A program made the translations under genes and the position numbers. Below, piece after piece: positions 38,027 through 46,411 of a stretch of DNA of 64,000 nucleotides. Source of the DNA: Candidatus Fredericiella danica (GTDB lineage: Bacteria > Chloroflexota > Anaerolineae > Caldilineales > Caldilineaceae); contig JADJPH010000023.1 in the NCBI GenBank assembly GCA_016713335.1, positions 54,419 through 118,418 of the forward strand. Reading direction: 5' to 3'. Position 1 is the stretch's first letter. The number at the start of each line of letters is the position of its first letter. The notes beneath the pieces are model-generated. The model was not told the origin of the DNA. It did not search any database and saw nothing but the letters and a program-made list of their open reading frames with translations.

Positions 38027-38047
38027 AAATTCATTCCTAAACCGAGA

Positions 38048-38682
38048 TCATTGTGGGTGAATAATTCCATGTAAAAACAGATTCCAAACATGACCGCCAA
38101 TGTCCTCCTCAAACTCACCATCGGCAATAAATGTTTGATAGGTGACAAACGCATGCAGCGTACCCAGCAAGGAGAGCGCCGTCATTTGCACATTCACCGG
38201 CCGGAACACACCCTCATCGATGCCTTCCTGCACGATCTCCATCACCGGTTTCAGCAGGAGGTGGCGATGCCCTTGAGATACGCACGCAATTGCGTTGCGA
38301 CCTCTGGCGTGGCGTGCAACGTCGACATGATGATCAGCCGCCGCTCCGCAATGATGCGGCAGAAGGTGTAGACAACGGCGCGCAACTTGTCGAGCGCGCT
38401 CGCCTGCTCCGCCGCGGCCGCAATGATCGCGGCCTGCAGGCTCAGCATCTCCTGCTCCAGAACGATGAGGAAGAGTTCCTGTTTGTCACGGAAATGGTGA
38501 TAGACCGTCGCCTTTGCCAGCCCGCAGTGGTCGGCGAGATCGCGGATTGAAAGCCCTGCATACCCCTGTTCCGCAAAGAGACCCTGGGCGATTTCAAGAA
38601 TCGCCTGCTTCTGCGGCGAGATAGTGGTCTCCGCACTCGGGAGAAACTCATCCTTGTTGGCTTCGTTCATTGCATCACCCAT
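38048..38682 (-). CDS. TetR-family repressor of the pump operon (frameshift 38270-38272)
   Basis: The N-terminal DNA-binding domain is clear: QAILEIAQGLFAEQGYAGLSIRDLADHCGLAKATVYHHFRDKQELF (read as consecutive helices 1-4). The frame breaks in the GGG run complementary to 38270-38272, where one G is missing. The C-terminal ligand domain continues as LLLKPVMEIVQEGIDEGVF to the stop at 38048, for 211 residues. It precedes the adaptor and pump genes in the same direction, and a perfect palindrome lies about 30 bp before its start. It probably represses itself and the pump genes until an inducer binds. Confidence 0.87.
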
Positions 38683-38711
38683 CCCGCCTCACCACACCAG
38701 CCTCCAAAACC

Positions 38712-38727
38712 GACCGACCGGTCGGTC
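38712..38727. promoter_or_regulatory. TetR-type operator palindrome
   Basis: The 16-bp sequence GACCGACCGGTCGGTC is a perfect palindrome about 30 bp upstream of the TetR start. Its flanks (AC before, AGT after) extend the imperfect symmetry. Operators with this ACCGACC/GGTCGGT core are known for TetR-family regulators. The site would cover the promoter of the regulator-pump operon. Confidence 0.7.
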
Positions 38728-38790
38728 AGTCGCAAGAAGTGTAGATCTCAGCCTCTTTCGTGTCAAGATAGTGATAGCGTCAATCAGGGA

Positions 38791-38855
38791 GAGAAAAAGA
38801 TCAACGCGGAGACGCGGAGTTGACGTGGAGTGCGTGGAGGAGGAGAAGAGGAGGT
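38791..38855. repeat. AACGCGGAGACGCGGAG word repeat (single-armed copy)
   Basis: The stretch has AACGCGGAGACGCGGAGTTG followed by GTGGAGTGCGTGGAGGAGGA. It belongs to the family that forms a complete palindrome at 46034-46158 and a partial copy at 30755-30793. Here only one arm is present. The wider gap 38728-39021 holds no gene. A GTGCGACGC word like that at 3560-3720 lies at about 38918. Confidence 0.65.
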
Positions 38856-39021
38856 ATGGTCAGTACAACCAAATCCGTTCCGGTCTGAAATCCGCTGCAG
38901 TGTGACCCCGTTGAGCCAGTGCGACGCGCGGATGGGCTACACAAAAGACAAACAAACGGCTAAAATATCGCTGCTTGTATCAAGTCCAGCCCCTATTTCA
39001 ACCTACGACAGAGGAAAATCT

Positions 39022-40023
39022 ATGAGTCGAATTCTCAGGTGGGGGCTGCTCTCCACCGCAAAAATCAACAACGCCCTGATCAATCCAATCAAACAAGCCC
39101 AGCGTAGCGAACTCGCTGCGGTCGCCAGCCGCGATGGGGCGAACGCCACCGACTATGCGCGCAAACACGGCATCGCCAAAGCGTACGGGAGCTATGAAGC
39201 GCTGCTCGCAGATCCTGAAATTGACGCCGTCTATATCTCCCTGCCCAATTCGATGCACGCCGAATGGACCGTGAAGGCCGCACAGGCGGGCAAACATGTG
39301 CTTTGCGAAAAACCCCTGGTTGTCTCCCTGGCCGAGCTGGATCAGGTCGAAGCCGCGGCCGCCAGTAGCGGCGTCACAGTTTTTGAAGCATTCATGTATT
39401 TACATCACCCCCAAACGCGCCGCGCCTTGTCCGACATCCAAAGCGGGCGGATCGGCGCACTTCAGACGATCAACAGTTGGTTCAACTTTTCGCTGCCGCC
39501 GGTGCATGCCGCGAATGTGCGTCTTCAGGCCGGGCTGACGGGCGGCGCACTTTGGGATGTGGGCGTATACCCCAACAGCCTTGCGATCGTCATGGCGGGT
39601 GGGGTCGCACCGGTCGAAGTGTGGGCGCAACAGATCATCGGCGAGAGCGGCGTGGATGTGGCCATGCGCGCGCAACTGCACTTCGAGAACGGTGTCGTTG
39701 CGCAGATTTCGAGCGGCTTCCGCACCCCCTTCCGCGAGGCAGCCTACCTTGTCGGCGACAAAGGCATCATCCAGATCATGGAACCCTGGAAGCCAGGCGT
39801 CACGGGCAAAGACAGCCAGATGATTTATACGAACCTGGACAACAGCGCCGAGGAAGTGATAACGCCGGCGGTCAACCCCTATGCTTGCGAAGTGGCGGCA
39901 ATGGAAGCCTGCGTCCTTGACGGCGCAGCGCCAATAATCCCGCTTTCGCTGAGCCGAATCTTTGCACGCAGCGTACTGGCGACCTACGAATCCGCGCGTA
40001 CAGGGAAGGTTGTTAAAGTCTAG
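39022..40023 (+). CDS. Gfo/Idh/MocA-family oxidoreductase
   Basis: The start is the ATG at 39022 after a GAGGAAA site. The longer frame from 38830 passes through repeat sequence. The 333-residue protein has the Rossmann-type N-terminus of this family (RILRWGLLSTAKINNALI), ADPEIDAVYISLPNSMHAEW, and the catalytic-region motif VLCEKPLVVS. The C-terminal alpha/beta domain includes FEAFMYLHHPQ and GALWDVGVYP. That pattern resembles dimeric dihydrodiol dehydrogenase-like or glucose-fructose oxidoreductase-like members. It is NAD(P)-dependent. The substrate, probably a sugar or sugar derivative, is unknown. Confidence 0.88.
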   Translation: MSRILRWGLLSTAKINNALINPIKQAQRSELAAVASRDGANATDYARKHGIAKAYGSYEALLADPEIDAVYISLPNSMHAEWTVKAAQAGKHVLCEKPLVVSLAELDQVEAAAASSGVTVFEAFMYLHHPQTRRALSDIQSGRIGALQTINSWFNFSLPPVHAANVRLQAGLTGGALWDVGVYPNSLAIVMAGGVAPVEVWAQQIIGESGVDVAMRAQLHFENGVVAQISSGFRTPFREAAYLVGDKGIIQIMEPWKPGVTGKDSQMIYTNLDNSAEEVITPAVNPYACEVAAMEACVLDGAAPIIPLSLSRIFARSVLATYESARTGKVVKV

Positions 40024-40155
40024 AAGACCCAGCGCATCCGCACCCAGCCGCTCGTACCGGCGACAAGCCCGATCTATGGTTATATCTATGACGTCAGGTC
40101 GGGGCGGTTGATCGAAGTGCCGGAAGCCACTGTAGCCGGCAAGCCCAAGGAGTAG
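40024..40155 (+). pseudogene. C-terminal remnant of a beta-carbonic anhydrase-like gene
   Basis: Directly after the oxidoreductase stop, and in the same frame, the sequence encodes QRIRTQPLVPATSPIYGYIY, then DVRSGRLIEVPEATV and a stop at 40153-40155. The I-R-x-x-P-L-(I/V)-P ... G-(F/Y)-(I/V)-Y-D-V-x-(T/S)-G-(R/K)-L pattern is the typical end of cyanobacterial and bacterial beta-carbonic anhydrases. The zinc-site part is absent. No start codon or ribosome site is present, so it is a leftover 3' end, joined by a deletion or fusion event. Confidence 0.6.
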
Positions 40156-40186
40156 AGGGAAGGGTCACCGGCAAAGGGCACAAAAC

Positions 40187-40220
40187 CTGCCTGCCTGGAA
40201 GGTCAATTCCAGGCAGGCAG
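40187..40220. terminator. Bidirectional terminator hairpin between convergent genes
   Basis: Arms CTGCCTGCCTGGAA (40187-40200) and TTCCAGGCAGGCAG (40207-40220) pair perfectly over 14 bp with a 6-base loop. It lies between the plus-strand oxidoreductase unit and the minus-strand gene ending at 40228. AAAA precedes it, serving as a T tract for the minus strand. Confidence 0.75.
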
Positions 40221-40227
40221 CAAAGCA

Positions 40228-40824
40228 TCAGTACGGCAAGCCCCCTGCTTCTGTGCTGATCGTCCGCGCCATCGTCGACAATTTCTCCCCCTGGGAGGGG
40301 TCGGTAATGTCGCCGGTGGGCGCCTCCACCGTAGTTGCCGCTTGCACCTGTTCGGCAATCTGCGCCTGCAGTTCGGTGGTCTTGATCACACCGCCCGCCG
40401 CCGTCAACTCCTGCTCGACGGCTTCCGCCGAGCCTTGCTCGGCGATCACCATGAGCGCCGAGGTTCCCGGCGTCAACGCCTGCCCAAGAAACTCCAGTTG
40501 GTGCTTTGGAATCTCCTTGTCGACCACCTTCCCAATGACGGCGCCGGCCGCGGCCCCTGCTGCCCCCAGCACCAACGCCGCGCCACCGGTCAACAACCCG
40601 GCGACACCGCCCAGCACGAGCCCCCAGCCGGCGCCCTTGCCGGCGTTGAATTCATGCACTTCCTTGATATGAAGCTTGCCGTCGACTGCGTGCTCGACCA
40701 GCGCAGCGTTCTTAAGCCCGACATGTTTGGCCTTGGCGTTTTCCTTTAGCTCTGCAAACGCCTTCTGGGCGGATGACTCGTCTTGATAAACCGCAATCAT
40801 CAACTTTACTGGCTGATCACTCAC
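40228..40824 (-). CDS. DUF1269-family (general stress-type) protein
   Basis: The start is the GTG at 40824, which follows an AAGGAG site. The open frame to 40890 is longer but lacks one. The 198-residue protein begins DQPVKLMIAVYQDESSAQKA, with an ALVEHAVDGKLHIKEVHEF segment. Then comes a Gly/Ala-rich hydrophobic hairpin (GWGLVLGGVAGLLTGGAALV, GAAGAAAGAVIG), and finally KHQLEFLGQALTPGTSALMVI. That is the DUF1269 architecture, a membrane-associated glycine-zipper domain between soluble halves. The function is unknown. Two more paralogs lie at 41864 and 60919. Confidence 0.8.
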   Translation of the reverse strand: MSDQPVKLMIAVYQDESSAQKAFAELKENAKAKHVGLKNAALVEHAVDGKLHIKEVHEFNAGKGAGWGLVLGGVAGLLTGGAALVLGAAGAAAGAVIGKVVDKEIPKHQLEFLGQALTPGTSALMVIAEQGSAEAVEQELTAAGGVIKTTELQAQIAEQVQAATTVEAPTGDITDPSQGEKLSTMARTISTEAGGLPY

Positions 40825-40931
40825 GGAATTTCTCCTTCTCTTGCAAAACGAACGACCAGCAACAGTGCGTCTCGTGTTGCGGTGCAGCACCTTTCACCCT
40901 GCCACACACCACGCCGAGAACTCCCTACCTA

Positions 40932-41773
40932 CTACTTCTTTCCGCTCTTCACGGCCTCGGCGATTTCCGCTTCGGCCTCAGCGGCGCCAAGTTCGGCAGC
41001 GCCTGCGGCAATTTCAGCGACACCCTGGCGCGCCTTCCGCTTGGCAACGCCAAGCGCGGCGCCGGCAGCGACCATCTCGACTGCGCCGCGCTCGGCCAGG
41101 GCATCGCTGGTTTCAGCCAGGGCGTCGCTGGCGCGGCGGCTTCCTCAGCGGCGACCATGCGCACGAGGCCTTCGCCCACTTCATTCTCACCGAGCGCCCG
41201 CAGGTCAGATCCACTTGCCGCAAGCGCTTGCGCCAGGGCACGCGTGCTGCCCAGCCGCAACACGACTTCGACGGCGATGTCCTGCAAGATTTCGCCACGG
41301 TCGGCCAGGAACGCGGCCAGCACGGGCATGCCCATGCGCTCCATCACTTCACCTACGGTTTCGAGTTCGCCGGAAAGACGCGCCAGCTCGAGACCGCGCT
41401 CCAGGTCCTCTTCGCCCATCAGCCCCACCACGGCGGCCATGACGTCGATATCTTCCGACGTTGCCAGCATTTCTGCACCCTGTGCGATATCGGCCTCACC
41501 GGCCGCGCCGACGACCTGGCTCAACTGTGCGACACGCGCTGCCACCAACGCCGCATCTTCGGCGCGGGTCAGGTCGCTGGCGCCGAGTCCCACCCCGGCC
41601 ACTCCGACACGCGCAGCCGCGCGCGCCACATCGATGTCGTCCATGCCATCGAGTGCGTCTTCGGCGCCATCCAGCGCGGTGTCGACCGCAAGATTCTCAA
41701 GTTCCTGGGCGGCCTTGGCAGCGCTGCTCTTCTTGACTGACGCCTTCTTGGTGGCCTTTGCTTTTTCTACCAT
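40932..41773 (-). CDS. Ala/Glu-rich helical protein (frameshift about 41135)
   Basis: The protein begins MVEKAKATKKASVKKSSAAK, a basic tail. It continues as almost uninterrupted Ala/Glu/Leu helices (VDTALDGAEDALDGMDDIDV, ARLSGELETVGEVMERMGMP). Near 41135 one base is missing. The natural end (SDALAETSDALAERGAVEMV, GAAELGAAEAEAEIAEAVKS) lies in the next frame to a TAG at 40932, giving 280 residues. The frame shown by the raw sequence ends in unrelated Pro/Arg-rich text at 40949. No enzyme motif is visible. It sits between two DUF1269 genes and may share their role. I do not recognise a family. Confidence 0.65.
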
Positions 41774-41863
41774 GAGATGATTTCTCCTGTCTGAATACCG
41801 GTTGTTGAATACGTATCATCAATGGAAGTGATAGGCGCGGGGGCCGAATGCCTATCAAACCGC

Positions 41864-42412
41864 CTATTGCATCCTGGCTTCATTCTGAGCGGCGTTTAGG
41901 ATCGCCTCGCTCTCAGATTCGGCAACTTCCTGCTTGCGTAGCGCCGCGACGACATCCTCACCCAGGCCCTGACGCACTGTGGCGGCGCCCGCTGCCTTGA
42001 GCGCATCTTCTGCGGCCTGTTCCTGCGCAGGGTCCACAGCTAACACCACGGCAGAGCCGCCGGCAGCCAACGTCGCACCCAGTGCGTTTAGCGCGTCGGA
42101 CGAGATGCCAACATCATGCAGCCCGGCGCCGATGGCGCCCGCACCTGCCCCTGTGAGCGTTGCAATGGCCACGCCGGCGGGCGGGATGAGAAGACCGACG
42201 ACAAGACCGGCGATACCACCGGCAATTGCGCCTTTGCCCCAGCCCCAGTCTTTCGTATCCTTCACTTTCAGCCGGTTGTCGGCCGACTTCTCCACCAGCG
42301 CAGCATCATAGATCTTTAGCGTCTCCATTTGCTTGAATTGCTTGAGGGCAGCCTCGGCGCCATGCTGATCGGCAAAGCTCCCAACCACTAGCGTAGTGAC
42401 ATGCTTTGACAT
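41864..42412 (-). CDS. DUF1269-family protein (second paralog)
   Basis: The start is the ATG at 42412 after a GAAGGAG site. The frame to 42460 is longer but unsupported. The 182-residue protein reads SKHVTTLVVGSFADQHGAEA, IYDAALVEKSADNRLKVKDT. KGAIAGGIAGLVVGLLIPPA and GVAIATLTGAGAGAIGAGLH form the glycine-zipper hydrophobic hairpin. The soluble C-terminal half contains a GSAVVLAVDP strand. It closely parallels the gene at 60919 in order and motifs. Confidence 0.82.
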   Translation of the reverse strand: MSKHVTTLVVGSFADQHGAEAALKQFKQMETLKIYDAALVEKSADNRLKVKDTKDWGWGKGAIAGGIAGLVVGLLIPPAGVAIATLTGAGAGAIGAGLHDVGISSDALNALGATLAAGGSAVVLAVDPAQEQAAEDALKAAGAATVRQGLGEDVVAALRKQEVAESESEAILNAAQNEARMQ

Positions 42413-42472
42413 GGATTGTTGCTCCTTCGACACAAACGTTCCGGTGATGTACGCCAACAAGGTCCTTCAAAC

Positions 42473-43288
42473 TCAGTATGCAAACCAGCCGGCGCCGGTC
42501 TTTGAGCAGGTTGCCTGCTGCGGCGCTTGATTGCAGTAGAGTTGCATGGTTTGAATCGTCCCCGGGGTGCACGCGCCCCAGACCACGATGTTTGGCTCCG
42601 AAGTAATGGAACCCATGTTCGGGCTATTCCATTGCCCATTCGACACAAAACACTGCGACTGTGGCAGGTTCTGCTGGATGCAATTGGTGTAGTCGCCATA
42701 GTCTGTCGTCACGCTCGTGGCCTGCGTTGGACAGGTGCAGGACCACGACGGGTTACAGGTCGCCGGCGCCGGGGTCGCGGTCGGACCCGGTGGGGGCGGC
42801 GGTGGCGGCGGCGCCGACCCGCCACCACTCGTGTAGGCCCACGTCAGGTACACATAGGCGGTATCGGTGTACTGCCGGTACTGCACGACCAGGTTGTGAT
42901 AGCCCTGGCTGAGATTCACCGTCGTGGCAACAGGCTTGCCCGACATACCGGCGCCCATGGTATTGATGTAGGTCACGCCATCAATCTGTAGCGAGATCTC
43001 GTCATCGGCAAGCGCATTGAAGGAATAGGCGCCTGCATAGAAATAGGCGCTGGTGGTCATGGTTGCGGTCCAGTTGTCCGCCGGCATGCCGGCACCCGGT
43101 GGATTGGTCCCCCAGTTGAAGTCAATGTAGGACGTGTACTGCACGAGTGTCGGGGTTCCTGCCCAGTTCGGATTGTTGAAGAACTGGACAGTCCACGTAT
43201 TCCCCGTCTGCGCCAACAGCGCTTGCGGCACGACCGCCAGGGTCACCAAGACCAGCGCAGCGATCCACATGAGCGATTTGCGTTTCAT
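42473..43288 (-). CDS. Secreted PA14-like protein with polyproline linker
   Basis: The 271-residue protein has a signal peptide (MKRKSLMWIAALVLVTLAVV, cut near LLAQ). A PA14-like beta-sandwich of about 120 residues follows: WTVQFFNNPNWAGTPTLVQY, YFYAGAYSFNALADDEISLQ, VTYINTMG and LSQGYHNLVVQYRQYTDTAYV. PA14 domains typically bind carbohydrates. Then come a run of eight prolines and a Cys-rich C-terminal domain (CNPSWSCTCPTQ, CIQQNLPQSQCFV). It is probably exported to the cell surface or medium. A start with an AAGGAGC site lies at 43288. The next gene upstream is on the same strand. Confidence 0.75.
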   Translation of the reverse strand: MKRKSLMWIAALVLVTLAVVPQALLAQTGNTWTVQFFNNPNWAGTPTLVQYTSYIDFNWGTNPPGAGMPADNWTATMTTSAYFYAGAYSFNALADDEISLQIDGVTYINTMGAGMSGKPVATTVNLSQGYHNLVVQYRQYTDTAYVYLTWAYTSGGGSAPPPPPPPPGPTATPAPATCNPSWSCTCPTQATSVTTDYGDYTNCIQQNLPQSQCFVSNGQWNSPNMGSITSEPNIVVWGACTPGTIQTMQLYCNQAPQQATCSKTGAGWFAY

Positions 43289-43311
43289 GGTTCATGTGCT
43301 CCTTGTCTGGA

Positions 43312-44337
43312 CTATGGTTTGGTGAACGGCTGCGGTTTCGCGTCAGCGGCAGGGGCGATGGTCAACGTGCCATTCACCGGGGCAGTGGGGTTTAGCCTGC
43401 CCACCCACACCAGATAGTTGCCCGCAGCCGGCTTCGGCAGCACGATCAGCGGGTTCAGATTTGCCGCCCCCCTGCATCATCGGCGCAGACAAAGTTACCG
43501 GCTGGGTCGCGCACGAGTAACGTCGTGTCGCCATCTCCTTCAAAGTAGATGCTGACTGCATCGGCGCCTGCTGCGAGATCAAACACGGAATCCGGCGCCA
43601 GGTTGACAAGGCCATTGCAGAGCGTGGCGCCGTTCGTCAACTCCACTGCCGGTGTATCACCCGTAAGCGCTAACTGTGCCGTAATCGGGGCGCCCGTCAC
43701 TTGCAACGGAACCGGGGTCAGTGCGCCAGCGGCACGCGCAATGCGCCCACCTTCAATGCGATCACGCATCGGTAGGAGCGCCGGCACCAGCGGCCGTTTG
43801 ATCAGACTGCCGAGTGCAAAGGTCCCCAAATCTGTCGCCGGCCGCGACGTAAACACCAACACGCCTGGCACCAGATCTTTGGCAATCCGGCTGCCGACCC
43901 AGACGTTGTAGCGTCCCTGCGCCGGCTTGTCCAGCGTGACAGTGGGATCCAGCAACTGCTCATTGGTATTGTCGTTGCATTTGAAGGAGCCGTCGGGCAT
44001 CTGCACCACGAGTACGGTGTCGCCGTCGCTATAGAAGAAAATGCGCATCAAGTCGGCGGCGCCCTTGTAATCTACGGTCAGGAGGGCGCAGCCGTCACAA
44101 AACCGGTGCAGCCGCTTGCGACGCTGTCTGCCGCAACAGGGCCCCCACCCTGCAAACTCACAAAGAAAGGATCGAGTGGGAAACCGGTTTGGGGTTGACC
44201 ACGATATAGGCGGACGGTGCGGGCGCCGGCGTCGCAGGGGTATCCTGCGCCAGCACCGGAGCAGCGTACCAGCCACCGATGGCGACCGCGGTAAGCAATA
44301 ACGCAATCACGCACCGCTTGACGATTGCTCTGTCCAT
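43312..44337 (-). CDS. Secreted repeat protein of unknown function (three frame breaks)
   Basis: The start at 44337 opens a signal peptide (MDRAIVKRCVIALLLTAVAI, then APVLAQ). The frame breaks at the G runs 44191-44194, 44084-44086 and the C run 43467-43472, one base missing each. Repaired length is 342 residues. The protein has two similar modules, IFFYSDGDTVLVVQMPDGSF...TVTLDKPAQGRYNVWVGS and VSIYFEGDGDTTLLVRDPAG...PLIVLPKPAAGNYLVWVG. These resemble bacterial pre-peptidase C-terminal-type beta-sandwiches. The natural C-terminus ends KPQPFTKP at 43312. It is probably exported. No catalytic residues are evident. Confidence 0.65.
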
Positions 44338-44598
44338 ACTGCTCGATCTCCTTTCCAATCTGAGGCGCGCCGTGCGCCGAAAAACAGAGAGCTGGCATGG
44401 TGGGCGCATGGTTCAGTCGCAGGGAGAGGCATGGGCACGTTACGGCCAATCGCGACCTTCTCTAGTATACGCGTTTTGTTGCGCAAAAGCACATGACGAA
44501 AAGGGAGGAAAAAGGTTGGAATCTGGGGTGGCATTTCTACCGGCATTCGCGTTAAAATATGCGTACAAACCAGCCATCATGCTCCAGGGAGAACATCG

Positions 44599-45222
44599 AT
44601 GAAGCGCATTGTCTGCTACGGCGACTCCAACACGTGGGGCTATGACCCCCAAACACAGGATCGATTCGACGATACGACGCGCTGGACGCGCGTCCTTGCC
44701 CAGACTCTGGGAACCGATTACGAAGTGATCGAAGAAGGGTTGAACGGCCGGACAACGGTATGGGACGATCCGATTGAGGGGTACAAGAATGGGCTGACCT
44801 ATCTGATTCCCTGCCTGGAGACGCACCGCCCGATCGATCTCGTCGTGTTGATGTTGGGCACCAATGATCTCAAACATCGTTTCAGTTTGACGGCGTTTGA
44901 TATCGCCCAGGGCGCAGCCGTGCTCGTGCGGGCGATTCAAGCAAGCCAGGCCGGACGCAACGGCGCGCCGCCGATCACGTTATTGATGGCGCCACCGCCC
45001 ACGACGACGCTTACCGGCTTTGCCGACATGTTCGAAGGGGCCGGGCCAAAGTCCGTCAAGTTCGCAGCCCAGTATGAAGCGGTCGCCCAGCAACTTGGCT
45101 GTGCCTTTCTGAATGCCGGCGCCGTCATCGTCTCAAGCCCGCTCGACGGTATTCACTTTGAGGCATCAGAGCATGCCAAGCTTGGGCGGGCTGTTGCTGC
45201 CAGGGTGAAGACGCTACTGTGA
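44599..45222 (+). CDS. SGNH/GDSL-type hydrolase
   Basis: The 207-residue protein has all SGNH blocks: GDSN at residues 8-11 (nucleophile Ser10), the Gly of EGLNGRT, GTND in VVLMLGTNDLKHRF, and DGIHFE near the end (Asp and His of the catalytic triad). It lacks a signal peptide, so it acts in the cytosol. The closest families are acylhydrolases of the arylesterase or lysophospholipase L1-like group. A GGGAG site precedes the ATG. The substrate is unknown. The upstream gap 44338-44598 is divergent and probably carries both promoters. Confidence 0.9.
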   Translation: MKRIVCYGDSNTWGYDPQTQDRFDDTTRWTRVLAQTLGTDYEVIEEGLNGRTTVWDDPIEGYKNGLTYLIPCLETHRPIDLVVLMLGTNDLKHRFSLTAFDIAQGAAVLVRAIQASQAGRNGAPPITLLMAPPPTTTLTGFADMFEGAGPKSVKFAAQYEAVAQQLGCAFLNAGAVIVSSPLDGIHFEASEHAKLGRAVAARVKTLL

Positions 45223-45239
45223 CCGATCATCGTCACCGT

Positions 45240-45478
45240 CACCGGTTGTGTGCCGATTGGGACGGGGGCGTGAAAATCAGCCAGTTGCGTCTAAGGATGA
45301 CGGTTGCGGTTTCGGGCTTTGGCGAGCACCCTCAGGGGGGTGCTCTGACGGCGGGGGGGGTGAAAATCGCGCTCACCACCCTCACGGGATGGTGCTCTGA
45401 CGGACGGGGGACGTGAAAATCAGACCCGCGGTGGTGCTCGACGACGGGGGGCGAAAATCAGAGCCACGCACGTGAGGA
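45240..45478. repeat. Tandem GACGGGGG-CGTGAAAATC element
   Basis: Four copies of a GACGGGGGCGTGAAAATCAG-like word occur at about 45261, 45347, 45399 and 45442. They are separated by GGTGGTGCTC or CTCAGGGGGGTGCTC segments. The reverse complement of the right end (CTCACGTGCGTGGCTCTGA and GAGCACC.CCCGTGAGGG) matches the ends of the element at 33064-33320. The element abuts the 5' side of the truncated gene that follows, and may have replaced its beginning. Confidence 0.65.
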
Positions 45479-45887
45479 AATCCAGATCTTTGAACAGGAC
45501 AAAAACTTCGCGCGGAGCCACTTTCAGGGATTGCAGATTGATCTTCTTCTGACGCGCAACCGTCTCTTTGACCATGTCCGCAAAAACCATTCCACGCGTG
45601 GCCAGTTTGGGAATCGCACGATTCCCGTTGCCACGGTGGAAGGCTTGCTGTTACTCAAGCTATATGCCTTGCCGTCGTTGTACCGGCAGGGCAACTATGC
45701 ACGTGTTGGACTATACGAAAACGACATCACAACCCTGATGCAGGCGTACGCGCCGGACATGGAACCGCTGCTGGCAGAGCTGAGCCATCATCTCAGCGAA
45801 CCGGATCTGGCGGAAGTTCGCGCCATCATTGCCGAGCTCCAACCGCGCATCGCCCGCTTTGGCCGCAGCTTCTCAACGCCCGAGTAA
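45474..45887 (+). pseudogene. 5'-truncated nucleotidyltransferase-like remnant
   Basis: Open sequence in frame from about 45474 reads EIQIFEQDKNFARSHFQGLQ, IDLLLTRNRLFDHVRKN, then TRGQFGNRTIPVATVEGLLL, LKLYALPSLYRQG. The order of a strand with D-x-L-L, a loop, and T-(V/I)-P-V-A-(T/S)-x-E-x-L...L-K...Y-A-L resembles the second half of MNT/AbiEii-type nucleotidyltransferase-like proteins. The catalytic GS..D part that should precede it is missing and repeat sequence is in its place. A TTG at 45531 could start a short product. It is probably non-functional. The assignment is tentative. Confidence 0.4.
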
Positions 45888-46033
45888 CCCCTTGATGTCG
45901 TGGCGCCCCACGCCCAATGACCCTCTCGTCGCCCCTGGTCACTGTATTTTCCAGTCACAAGCCCAGCAAATTCCAGGTAAAACCCTCACATTTCGCATAA
46001 TCATCGAGGGATATTCCTGAATCTTTAACTGCC

Positions 46034-46158
46034 AACGCGGAGTGCGCGGAGACGCAGAGGCGCGGAGAGGCGCGAAAAGAGAGAAGGAGATTGTATTTCT
46101 CCTCCTTATTTCTCTCTCCTCCTCCGCGAACTCCGCGCCAACTCCGCGTCTCCGCGTT
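46034..46158. repeat. AACGCGGAG...CTCCGCGTT palindromic element
   Basis: The gap 45888-46411 contains a complete long palindrome. The left arm AACGCGGAGTGCGCGGAGAC and following AGAGGCGCGGAG words pair with the right arm CTCCGCGCCAACTCCGCGTC ending TCCGCGTT at 46158. An inner stem of GAGAGAAGGAGA against TCTCCTCCTTAT lies between them. The same words occur single-armed at 38791-38855 and 30755-30793. The rest of the gap shows only a probable promoter region for the next gene. Confidence 0.75.
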
Positions 46159-46411
46159 GATCGTTTTCCCCCCGCAATTCTACCCTTCGCATAACCATCT
46201 CTCCTCGCGATTTGTCCATTAAATCGCACACCATATGGTTTCCCATAGCCAGCGCTTTTCATTTCCATTTGAAAATTTTCGTCGTTGAACACATGAAACT
46301 GCGATGCTATGCTCATGTACGGAACAGGGCCCTGCTGAGCCGGGTTGCCACAAGCAACACAGCAGCGCACATACAGCGTCCAAAGTTGTACCATCGAATA
46401 AGGAGTGAACC

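Noticed and set aside
38830..39021. N-terminal extension of the Gfo/Idh oxidoreductase
   Set aside because: It runs through a dispersed repeat. The family N-terminus and a ribosome site are at 39022.
45240..45478. CRISPR array
   Set aside because: Repeats are irregular in length, spacing is uneven, repeats continue into spacers, and there are no cas genes.
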